From Eutrophocola sp964629325 (lineage in GTDB: Bacteria > Pseudomonadota > Gammaproteobacteria > Pseudomonadales > Pseudohongiellaceae): a stretch of 64,000 nucleotides of DNA. The notes below the pieces were generated by a model that saw only the letters and a program-made list of their open reading frames with translations, had not been told where the DNA came from and searched no databases. The stretch spans positions 1 to 64,000 of the forward strand of contig CAZVSC010000008.1 of assembly GCA_964629325.1 (NCBI GenBank), read 5' to 3'. A program made the translations under genes and the position numbers. Shown piece by piece: positions 16,571 to 23,160 of this stretch. Every line of letters begins with the position of its first letter. Positions within the stretch are counted from its first letter, which is position 1.

Positions 16571-16600
16571 GTCGGATAAGGCCGGCAGGCCGCATCCGGC
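16571..16600. repeat. REP-like palindrome between pgk and fba
   Basis: GTCGGATAAGGCC-ggca-GGCCGCATCCGGC closely resembles the enterobacterial REP/BIME consensus (GCCGGATAAGGC...GCCGCATCCGGC). It is preceded by TGTAG, as in the E. coli elements. It may stabilise the pgk message or attenuate transcription into fba. Confidence 0.65.
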
Positions 16601-16647
16601 GCTTGGATGAACGTAAACAAACCTGTTAAAGAGAAAAGGTAAGTGAC

Positions 16648-17715
16648 ATGGCATTGATGAGCCTGAGACAACTTCTGGACCACGCCGCAGAAAACAGCTA
16701 CGGGGTTCCCGCATTCAACGTCAACAACCTGGAGCAGGTTCGTGCCATCATGATGGGCGCAGACGAGGTGAACAGCCCGGTTATCCTGCAGGCCTCGGCC
16801 GGTGCGCGAAAATATGCCGGCTCGAATTTCCTCAAGCATTTGATCGAGGGCGCCATCGAGGAGTTTCCGCACATCCCCATCGTCATGCACCAGGACCATG
16901 GTGTGTCGCCGGCGGTGTGCCAGCGTTCCATCCAGCTGGGCTTCTCCTCTGTCATGATGGACGGCTCCCTCGGGGAAGACGGCAAGACACCGATGGATTT
17001 CGAATACAATGTGAAGGTAACCCAGCAGGCTGTCTTCATGGCTCACGCCTGTGGCGTGTCCGTTGAAGGCGAACTGGGTTGTCTCGGTTCCCTGGAAACC
17101 GGCATGGCCGGCGAGGAAGATGGTCACGGTGCCGAAGGCGGCCTGACCATGGAGCAGCTTTTGACGGATCCGGAAGAAGCGGCGCAGTTCGTCGATGCCA
17201 CGCAGGTGGATGCCCTGGCTATCGCGGTTGGCACCAGTCACGGTGCCTACAAGTTCAGTCGTCCACCCACAGGCGATATCCTGGCGATCCAGCGCATCAA
17301 GGAAATCCACCAGCGCATCCCCAATACACACCTGGTCATGCACGGCTCATCCTCCGTGCCGCAGGAGTGGCTCAAGGTGATCAACGAATTCGGCGGTGAA
17401 ATTCCGGAGACCTATGGCGTCCCCGTCGAGGAAATCCAGGAAGGCATCCGCAACGGCGTGCGCAAGGTCAATATCGATACCGACCTTCGCCTGGCCTCCA
17501 CTGGCGCCGTGAGGCGTTTCCTGGCGGAAAACAAGTCCGAGTTCGACCCGCGCAAATTCCTCACGCCGACAATCAAGGCGATGCAGGAAATCGTTGTGGC
17601 CAGGCTGCAAGCCTTCGGTACGGCAGGCCAGATTTCGAAGATTGGCAAGATCTACGATCTCGAGGAAATGTCCCAGCGCTACACTGCCGGTGAATACAAA
17701 TCGAAAGTACATTGA
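16648..17715 (+). CDS. fba: Fructose-bisphosphate aldolase, class II (Calvin-type subgroup)
   Basis: Zinc-dependent aldolase, 355 aa, interconverting fructose 1,6-bisphosphate with the two triose phosphates. The zinc and active-site regions are MHQDHGVS near residue 80, GELGCLGSLETG near 135, AIAVGTSHGAYK near 195 and HGSSSVP near 235, with NIDTDLRLA near 275. Length and sequence style fit the class IIB / Calvin-cycle-type proteins rather than E. coli FbaA. GAGAAAAGGT before the start serves as ribosome binding site. No other Calvin-cycle gene is in the window. Confidence 0.95.
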   Translation: MALMSLRQLLDHAAENSYGVPAFNVNNLEQVRAIMMGADEVNSPVILQASAGARKYAGSNFLKHLIEGAIEEFPHIPIVMHQDHGVSPAVCQRSIQLGFSSVMMDGSLGEDGKTPMDFEYNVKVTQQAVFMAHACGVSVEGELGCLGSLETGMAGEEDGHGAEGGLTMEQLLTDPEEAAQFVDATQVDALAIAVGTSHGAYKFSRPPTGDILAIQRIKEIHQRIPNTHLVMHGSSSVPQEWLKVINEFGGEIPETYGVPVEEIQEGIRNGVRKVNIDTDLRLASTGAVRRFLAENKSEFDPRKFLTPTIKAMQEIVVARLQAFGTAGQISKIGKIYDLEEMSQRYTAGEYKSKVH

Positions 17716-17839
17716 CGGCCTGGCAAGGCTGATCCGTCAGTAATCGTCCAACCTGTTAACCATCACGCTGTTCGGCAGGGGCAGGCGGACTATACTGGCC
17801 GGCAATTTCAGCAAACAGGTATGACAGCAGGACCAGGCA

Positions 17840-18667
17840 TTGCAAGCGAAACCGGAAGATTCCGCCCAGATCGATAATTTCTATCGTTGGATACGCGCCT
17901 ACCTGGCCGACCTGTCCCGCGCCGATGATGGCGAGCTCAGCCATGCCATCAACTTCGGCTACTGGCCGGAATCCTGCAACAACCTGTTCCAGGCCCAGAT
18001 GGCCTTCTTCGACCTCATCTGCTCACTGCTTGCACCCCTGGGTGAGAATGACCATGGCGTCGAAGTGGGTTGTGGTATCGGCGGTTATGCCATGCGCCTG
18101 CTCAGGAAATACCCGGTTAAGCTCACCTGCTACGACCTCTTGCAGGAGCACCTCGACCTGACCCGACAGTATGCAAGGGATCACAGTGTCGATGACAGGC
18201 TCGAAACCATCCAGGGCAATTCGATGCACATGGATACCTTCGCCGATGATGCCGTGGATTTCATGTACTGCGTCGAATCATCCTTTCACTATGATGAGAA
18301 GCAGAAGTTCTTCGATGAGGTGTACCGTGTCCTGAAGCCGGGTGCGACTTTCGCCTATGCCGACATCAGCTGCGAGAACACGGCAAAGATCGCCTTCAAG
18401 TCAGGCAATCATTTTTCAGCAAAGACCGAACTGGATGACCACATTACCAACGCCGGGCTCAGCATAGTCGAGCACAGGGACATCGGGCCGCAGGTGTACG
18501 AGCCGCTCTACAGGTATACGGAATATTTCAATGACGAACTGCTCGATGCGCCTGCGGGTTCGGACAAGGCGAAGGTCGGCAAGTACTGGGACCTCGTCAA
18601 CAGCAATTACACCAAGCTGTACCGGCAGGGACTGATGGGCTACCAGGTCTACAAGATTCGTAAGTAG
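17840..18667 (+). CDS. SAM-dependent methyltransferase (class I)
   Basis: Soluble protein of 275 aa with the SAM-binding motif VEVGCGIGGYAMRLL (near 75) and the following LTCYDLLQEHLDLTR acidic strand; motif II/III region VDFMYCVESSFHYDEKQKFFDEVYRVLKPGATF is typical of small-molecule or lipid methyltransferases such as sterol/phosphoethanolamine types. The start appears to be TTG 17840, preceded by CAGGA; no ATG is available in frame. A gene for a lipid-acyltransferase-like protein follows after a 148-bp repeat-containing gap, hinting at a lipid substrate, but that is only context. Confidence 0.82.
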   Translation: MQAKPEDSAQIDNFYRWIRAYLADLSRADDGELSHAINFGYWPESCNNLFQAQMAFFDLICSLLAPLGENDHGVEVGCGIGGYAMRLLRKYPVKLTCYDLLQEHLDLTRQYARDHSVDDRLETIQGNSMHMDTFADDAVDFMYCVESSFHYDEKQKFFDEVYRVLKPGATFAYADISCENTAKIAFKSGNHFSAKTELDDHITNAGLSIVEHRDIGPQVYEPLYRYTEYFNDELLDAPAGSDKAKVGKYWDLVNSNYTKLYRQGLMGYQVYKIRK

Positions 18668-18795
18668 TCGCCAGTCACCAGTCTCCAGGGGTTCCCCTTC
18701 AAGCGACGAAATTCGAGAAAGATTTTTACTTGTGTGCGATGGGGTATATTGGCAGCTATGTTCTGCCAATTACCCTGATTTTGGTGACTGGTGAC
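18667..18795. repeat. Heptad-array element with inverted arms (GTCACCA)
   Basis: The left arm has three seven-base units (GTCGCCA, GTCACCA, GTCTCCA) starting three bases before the methyltransferase stop region ends; the right arm has the unit twice in inverted orientation (TGGTGAC, TGGTGAC at 18782-18795). The 94-bp core includes the stem-loop TTGGCAG-ctatgtt-CTGCCAA. The architecture matches the CGATAAAG elements further along, with a different unit. Confidence 0.7.
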
Positions 18796-18815
18796 TTTTT
18801 GGAAAATATAACCTG

Positions 18816-19739
18816 ATGGGAATAATCACGGCCATTCGATTCAAGCTCATGTTCGCCTGGGTGGCCTTCCTGCGCCGCTTTGCCTCTTACGCCAGTGGCA
18901 ACAATGTCGCCTCCCGCACCGTGCATCTGCTGCATCCTGCCGTTGGCAGGCAGCGGGCCGCCTGGCTGGCCGGGCTCGATGCACAGTTGGGTGACCGTCA
19001 AAAGGCACGAGCCGCCTGGCGCCGCCACAAGGCGCTGCTGGGTGTTACCAGACTGCAGGGCAGTTACTACTCCCAGGATGACACCAGCTGGATAGGGCGA
19101 TGCCGGCTCGAAATCGACGGTGGTGACCATGTCCATGCCGCGCTGGCGAAAGGCATGGGCGTGCTGGGCATGACCTATCACCATCACTTCAATATGCTGT
19201 TCTGCAACCTGGTGACCCGGCTCGGCTATCCCGTGACCACCATCGCCATGGACGCCCGGGAAAACAATGCGAAATACCAGAAATTCGGTGACCGGGTCGA
19301 TCGTATCTACACGCATGCGGAAAAGCTGTCCAATGGCGGCACGGTGATCCTGGTCAGGCCCAACAGTACGGTGCGGCCGATCCTGCGCGCTTTCGAGGCC
19401 AACCACGTGGTCATCACCGCCAACGACTTTCCCGAGGTATTCGACGACAAGAACCGCCGGGATTTTCCTTTTCTGGGCACGAACCTGTCCTGTCCCACGG
19501 GAACCGTCAAGCTGGCGGTGAAAAAGCAGATCCCCATGGTCGCAGGCTACCTGGACTGGCTGGGGGCGGATCGCTTCAGGCTGGTGCTGCGCCCCGTCAG
19601 TGCCGGTACGCCTGAAGATACGGTGGAAACCGCGATGACCAGCTATCTTTCCGTTCTGGAAGAGATGGTCAGGAACGAACCGGGACTATGGGAGGGTTGG
19701 AAATGGTTGGGAAAGGACGATAAAGCGATAAAAGGATAA
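18816..19739 (+). CDS. Lipid A acyltransferase-like (LPLAT) protein
   Basis: Protein of 307 aa resembling the HtrB/LpxL/MsbB acyltransferase family by length, N-terminal hydrophobic segment (FAWVAFLRRFASY) and the layout around residues 110-150, where GMGVLGMTYHHHFNMLFCNL corresponds to the catalytic HX4D/E region. I cannot find the usual acidic residue after the histidines, so catalysis may differ or be lost. Its last residues (DDKAIKG) and the TAA stop are encoded by an intergenic CGATAAAG repeat, so the original C-terminus was probably altered by that element. Confidence 0.6.
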   Translation: MGIITAIRFKLMFAWVAFLRRFASYASGNNVASRTVHLLHPAVGRQRAAWLAGLDAQLGDRQKARAAWRRHKALLGVTRLQGSYYSQDDTSWIGRCRLEIDGGDHVHAALAKGMGVLGMTYHHHFNMLFCNLVTRLGYPVTTIAMDARENNAKYQKFGDRVDRIYTHAEKLSNGGTVILVRPNSTVRPILRAFEANHVVITANDFPEVFDDKNRRDFPFLGTNLSCPTGTVKLAVKKQIPMVAGYLDWLGADRFRLVLRPVSAGTPEDTVETAMTSYLSVLEEMVRNEPGLWEGWKWLGKDDKAIKG

Positions 19740-19812
19740 AACGATAAAGCGTATACAAACCAGGATTGTGAATAAGGACGCTTTATCCCTTTATCGGTTG
19801 ATCCTTTTATCG
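19718..19812. repeat. Octamer-array element with inverted arms (CGATAAAG), copy 1
   Basis: Left arm: CGATAAAG, CGATAAAA, GGATAAAA, CGATAAAG, CG. Right arm (19776-19812) carries the same units inverted, beginning GGACGCTTTATCCC. The core is only about 25 bp. Copy 2 is at 26205-26366 and shares a 21-base right-arm stretch exactly. The stop codon of the preceding gene lies inside the left arm, and the element ends ten bases before the rpiA stop, so it separates two convergent genes. Confidence 0.8.
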
Positions 19813-19821
19813 AAGACCTGA

Positions 19822-20496
19822 TTATTTCGCCTTGATGGTTTCCACACCTGTTTTTCGCCCAAGCAAAAGTATATCCGCGGGGCGATGGGCGAAAAGTCCG
19901 TTGGTTACCACGCCCACGATCTGGTTGAGGTCGGATTCCAGTTTGCGTGGATCCACGATGGACATGTTGTACACGTCAATGATGATGTTGCCGTTGTCGG
20001 TCACCACGCCCTCCCGGTAAACCGGATCGCCGCCGAGCTTCACGATCTGGCGGCCGACATGGCTGCGCGCCATGGGAATCACTTCCACCGGCAGCGGAAA
20101 TCTACCCAGTACATCCACCCACTTGCTCTCGTCGGCAATGCACACGAATTCCTTCGCCACTGCGGCGATGATCTTTTCGCGGGTGAGTGCGGCGCCGCCG
20201 CCCTTGATCAGCTGCAGGTATTCATTGGTCTCGTCCGCACCATCGATGTAGACAGTGACTTCATTGACACTGTTGAGGTCGTACACGGGAATGCCGTGGG
20301 CCTTGAGCCGGCGTGCGGTTTCTTCCGAACTGGCCACCGTCGCGTTGATTTTTTGCTTCACTGTCGCCAGTTCCTCGATGAAGAGGTTGGCCGTTGAGCC
20401 GGTACCGACGCCGATCACGGCATCGTCAGTGAGGTATTTCTGGATATGGTCGAAGGCAGCGGCGGCGACGGCTTGTTTCAGTTCGTCCTGGGTCAT
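19822..20496 (-). CDS. rpiA: Ribose-5-phosphate isomerase A
   Basis: Interconverts ribose 5-phosphate and ribulose 5-phosphate, 224 aa, cytoplasmic. Family landmarks: VIGVGTGSTANLFIEEL (phosphate loop, near 30), YIDGADETN near 85, LIKGGGAALTREKI near 97 and KWVDVLGRFPLPVEV near 125. Length is normal. The gene is monocistronic, transcribed toward the CGATAAAG repeat. It complements tkt in the non-oxidative pentose phosphate pathway. Confidence 0.96.
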   Translation of the reverse strand: MTQDELKQAVAAAAFDHIQKYLTDDAVIGVGTGSTANLFIEELATVKQKINATVASSEETARRLKAHGIPVYDLNSVNEVTVYIDGADETNEYLQLIKGGGAALTREKIIAAVAKEFVCIADESKWVDVLGRFPLPVEVIPMARSHVGRQIVKLGGDPVYREGVVTDNGNIIIDVYNMSIVDPRKLESDLNQIVGVVTNGLFAHRPADILLLGRKTGVETIKAK

Positions 20497-20594
20497 TTGG
20501 TAACTACTCGGGTCAGCGAAGGAAACCTAAGTCTAGCGGAGGCTCGAGCGGGTTGCGAGGGGGCCTGGGGATGGGTAGGCGGGGCAAAATAAAG

Positions 20595-20745
20595 GTTGCG
20601 TAAAGGAACTAAAACTCCTATAGTTCAGCAACTTAAATCATATAGCTAACAAGCTATATGAGATTTAGGCTCTAACTTGTTGGTTGTTCCATGCAGTTTC
20701 GCACTGGTCCTGGACCAGTTGTTACGAAAAGCTACGCATAGCTTT
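20595..20745 (+). ncRNA. Structured leader with four consecutive stem-loops
   Basis: Four inverted repeats follow each other: GTTGC...GCAAC enclosing GAACT...AGTTC (20595-20632); AAATC-ATATAGCT-aaca-AGCTATAT-ga-GATTT (20635-20666); the palindrome ACTGGTCC-t-GGACCAGT (20703-20719); and AAGCTA-cgca-TAGCTT (20730-20745), which ends at the ribosome binding site of a 31-codon ORF. The density of structure suggests a regulatory leader or an sRNA. ACTGGTC/GACCAGT also resembles GntR-family (FadR-like) half-sites, but the spacing is three bases rather than one. Confidence 0.45.
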
Positions 20746-20754
20746 GGAGAGAAC

Positions 20755-20850
20755 ATGAAAAAGAGTCCGGATCTGATGGTGGTGCTGCTGATCGTGTTCA
20801 GCGCCGGCATCCTGATCAGCAGCGTCGCCCAGAGCAGTCTGCTCTTCTAG
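20755..20850 (+). CDS. Small single-span membrane protein, 31 aa
   Basis: ATG 20755 with GGAGAG seven bases upstream opens a 31-codon frame beginning MKKSPDLMVVLLIVFSAG and ending in SSLLF. A charged N-terminus followed by about 18 hydrophobic residues predicts a single inner-membrane helix. It is convergent with fau, whose stop lies 20 bases away. Too short for family assignment; codon choice and the ribosome binding site support translation. The structured leader upstream is listed separately. Confidence 0.6.
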   Translation: MKKSPDLMVVLLIVFSAGILISSVAQSSLLF

Positions 20851-20870
20851 ACCAGGCGACCCGGCCGACA

Positions 20871-21467
20871 TCACCGGAAGCGGGAAAATCCCAGCCCGGT
20901 GACAATACCCCAAAGGGGCACGTCCCAAGCGGCGGCCTCCAGCTTCCCCACCCTCTGACATTCATGCGCCAACCCAATTAATACGGGGCCTGCAGCTGCA
21001 TTGTCCATCAGGAAGGCGAAGGTGCGATCGTAATAGCCCTTGCCCATACCCAACCGGTTGCCTGAGCCATCAAAACCCACCAGCGGCATGAACACCGTGT
21101 CCAGTTGTTCCGGTGCAATAACAGGCGCTTCGGCATCGGGCTCCTTCAGGCCATACAAGTTGGTGACCAGCGGCCGACCGGGTACCAGCTGGCGAAACAG
21201 CAGGGAGGTGGTGTCCTCGACCAGGACGGGCAGATAGCAGGCCTTACCCCGGGCCAGGAGGGCATCGAGCAGGGGGCCGGTGTCCACCTCGCCGTCGGCG
21301 GAGCTGAACAGGGCGATGTGCTGCCCCAGTGGGAAATGGGCTTCACCAAGGGCGGTCTCCGCCACGGTGCGGGCGGTTGCATGCTGGACTTCCGGGGACA
21401 ATCCACGACGCTGCGCGCGCAGCGCCTTTCTGAGTCGGGTTTTGTCGGAAAAGCTTGTATCTTGCAT
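20871..21467 (-). CDS. fau: 5-formyltetrahydrofolate cyclo-ligase
   Basis: Converts 5-formyl-THF to 5,10-methenyl-THF using ATP, 198 aa. Typical segments: N-terminal KTRLRKALRAQRRGL, FMPLVGFDGSGNRLGMGKGYYDRTFAF (substrate/ATP loop near 130) and LIGLAHECQRV. As in E. coli ygfA, the gene lies immediately downstream of the 6S RNA gene, and in that species the two are co-transcribed; the 80-bp gap here lacks an obvious terminator, consistent with processing from one transcript. Confidence 0.93.
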   Translation of the reverse strand: MQDTSFSDKTRLRKALRAQRRGLSPEVQHATARTVAETALGEAHFPLGQHIALFSSADGEVDTGPLLDALLARGKACYLPVLVEDTTSLLFRQLVPGRPLVTNLYGLKEPDAEAPVIAPEQLDTVFMPLVGFDGSGNRLGMGKGYYDRTFAFLMDNAAAGPVLIGLAHECQRVGKLEAAAWDVPLWGIVTGLGFSRFR

Positions 21468-21546
21468 TATATAATGTAAGTAAGCACTAACTCAGAAAAC
21501 TGTGTTTCGGGTTTTCGATCTGGGTCCAGACCGTTGCGGCAGGTAA

Positions 21547-21726
21547 ATCACTCCCCAAGATACCGCTATCGAACGCGTCCTGAACCGTACGGTTCAGGTG
21601 GTGGCCTGTCCGACGTATCAGGCTTTCCGTCTTGCGGACATGCACACAACGCCATTGGGCAAAGCCTCCGGGTTACTTTTATCGGCTCAAGAACATATTC
21701 AACTGGCCAATATCCCAGGGAGATCG
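21547..21726 (-). ncRNA. ssrS: 6S RNA
   Basis: About 180 nt between zapA and fau, the conserved gammaproteobacterial location. The two ends pair: CTCCCTGGGATA (minus strand, from 21722) with TATCTTGGGGAG (ending at 21551), a 12-pair closing helix with G-U pairs. The conserved GAGCCGATA stretch is at 21680-21688 and the 3' hairpin CCTGAACCG/CGGTTCAGG at 21579-21598, both matching E. coli 6S RNA in order and spacing. 6S RNA binds RNA polymerase holoenzyme in stationary phase. Exact ends are estimates; start inferred from the TATAAT at 21733-21738. Confidence 0.9.
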
Positions 21727-21732
21727 GGAGGG

Positions 21733-21738
21733 ATTATA
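21733..21738 (-). promoter_or_regulatory. -10 element of the 6S RNA promoter
   Basis: TATAAT on the minus strand, seven to ten bases before the inferred 6S RNA 5' end. No good -35 hexamer was found at 16-18 bp. Confidence 0.55.
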
Positions 21739-21788
21739 TGCCAATTCCCTGGACGGAGAACAGGGAGAGTACGGGGTAAAAAGCGGGA

Positions 21789-22103
21789 TCAGATTTCGAT
21801 CTGGCGGCTGTTCAGCAGGGCTGATTCGATCTTGTCCTGCAGCTGCCTGATCTTGCCAAGGGAGTCTGACTCGGAGGATTCGGCCTGCTGGGATTGCTGG
21901 AGCAATTCGTGGCAGATGTTCAGCGCCGCCATGACAGCCACCTTTTCAAAGGCCAGTGTTGAACCGCGGGATTTGACCTTTTCCATCTGCTTGTCGAGGT
22001 ACTTGGCGGATTTTCGCAGGGCTTCTTCTTCGGCGGGAGGGCAACTGATCTGGTATTCCCTGCCCAGGATATGTATAGAGACAGTATCGACTTCTTGTGC
22101 CAT
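21789..22103 (-). CDS. zapA: Cell division protein ZapA
   Basis: Cytoplasmic FtsZ-ring stabiliser, 104 aa. The N-terminal half contains the ZapA globular domain (VSIHILGREYQISCPPAEEEALRKSAKYLDKQM) and the C-terminal half a coiled coil (residues about 45-95) that forms the tetramer, including VAVMAALNICHELLQ. It precedes ssrS and fau on the same strand as in E. coli. A 75-bp gap separates it from the small coiled-coil gene upstream, which is likely in the same operon. Confidence 0.93.
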   Translation of the reverse strand: MAQEVDTVSIHILGREYQISCPPAEEEALRKSAKYLDKQMEKVKSRGSTLAFEKVAVMAALNICHELLQQSQQAESSESDSLGKIRQLQDKIESALLNSRQIEI

Positions 22104-22178
22104 CTGGGTGATGTTCCCGCTATTGCTGCGATTATTCAGACGTAGCCCTTTTGCCGGGCGGTGTTGCTGTATCTGTGT

Positions 22179-22385
22179 TTAGATTTGTTCCAGTGTTTTC
22201 AGGCGCTGTAATACTTTTTCCAGCCGGGTGCGGGCCAGCTGGTTTTTTTCTACAAGGACTTTGCGCTCGTTTTCCCAGTTGTGCTTGTCATCCCTGAGCA
22301 TCTGGTTCTCTTTTTTCATGTTGTTGCAAAGTTGAATCAGTTCATCAACTTTGTCTTCTAACGTATTGAAACTAGTATCACTCAT
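22179..22385 (-). CDS. Small coiled-coil protein upstream of zapA (TIGR02449-like)
   Basis: Using ATG 22385 (MSDTSFNTLEDKVDELIQLC) the product has 68 aa, almost entirely a predicted coiled coil of heptads rich in Leu, Lys, Glu and Asn (NMKKENQMLRDD). Proteins of about this size occur beside zapA in many gammaproteobacteria (TIGR02449, from memory); the sequence is ZapB-like in character, so a role at the division ring is possible. The longer frame to 22517 adds 44 residues of non-coding character and is not used. Confidence 0.75.
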   Translation of the reverse strand: MSDTSFNTLEDKVDELIQLCNNMKKENQMLRDDKHNWENERKVLVEKNQLARTRLEKVLQRLKTLEQI

Positions 22386-22558
22386 CTGCCTGTTTTTCCC
22401 TGAAAAAAGACGGCACGTAACTATAAAGCCCGTGCAGTACCCGGTCAACTCAAGTTTTGGAAGGCCCTGAGGGGAATGCGTGGCACCGCTCATTTCCGCT
22501 TTCACTAGTGCTATCATTGCGCGCTTCCAGCACTGACAAACAGGTAAGCTAACCTCTC

Positions 22559-23128
22559 ATGGCAGCCGATTATGCAATGACCCAGGAGCTCCTGGTTTCC
22601 CACCAGGTGTACCGGTCGGCAGCGGAAATCCATGGGGTGATCACGGGCCAGCTGTGTGCGGAAGATGCCGGTTACGATGTCGATCTCAGCTTAAAAATCC
22701 TCGAAATCCACAAGGATTCAAGCGAAGTAATCACTAGCTTGTTGAAAATGCTGGCGGATGACATCAGGGCCCAGCTGGGCGCCGAGGACTATGCCTTCCA
22801 GCCCCTGTTGCCGAACGATGACGAGGATATCAGGGCCCGCCTGGCCGCACTGGCCGACTGGTGCGACGGCTTCAATGCCGGTTTCGCCGGAGCCTGGGTG
22901 CGCGAGGAGACAGAGATGCCGGAACAAACGCGGGAGGTGCTCAATGACTTCTCGCGCATCGCCCAGGTGGAACAGGAAGATGAGGCTACGGATAAGGAAA
23001 ACGAAGCTAACCTGATGGAAATTGTGGAATACGTGAGAATGGCTGCCATCACGGTATTCCTGCAAAATGGCCTGAAAACGCCTCGGCACGGCCGTGACAT
23101 GGCGCAGCCGGACGTGGATATCCACTGA
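22559..23128 (+). CDS. ygfB: UPF0149 family protein (YgfB-like)
   Basis: All-helical cytoplasmic protein of 189 aa. HGVITGQLCAEDAG near residue 27, QPLLPNDDEDIRARLAALADWCDGFNAGF near 75 and the acidic C-terminal part with LMEIVEYVRMAAITVFLQ are family hallmarks. YgfB homologues stand divergently from zapA and ahead of pepP across gammaproteobacteria, as here. In Pseudomonas aeruginosa a YgfB homologue affects ampDh3 expression and beta-lactam resistance; its role in this organism is untested. pepP follows after 32 bp. Confidence 0.92.
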   Translation: MAADYAMTQELLVSHQVYRSAAEIHGVITGQLCAEDAGYDVDLSLKILEIHKDSSEVITSLLKMLADDIRAQLGAEDYAFQPLLPNDDEDIRARLAALADWCDGFNAGFAGAWVREETEMPEQTREVLNDFSRIAQVEQEDEATDKENEANLMEIVEYVRMAAITVFLQNGLKTPRHGRDMAQPDVDIH

Positions 23129-23160
23129 CTTCGAGAAATACATCCAGGACTGATAGTTTT

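Noticed and set aside
20703..20719. FadR operator.
   Set aside because: The half-sites ACTGGTC/GACCAGT match but are three bases apart rather than one, and no fatty-acid gene is adjacent; left as an unassigned palindrome.
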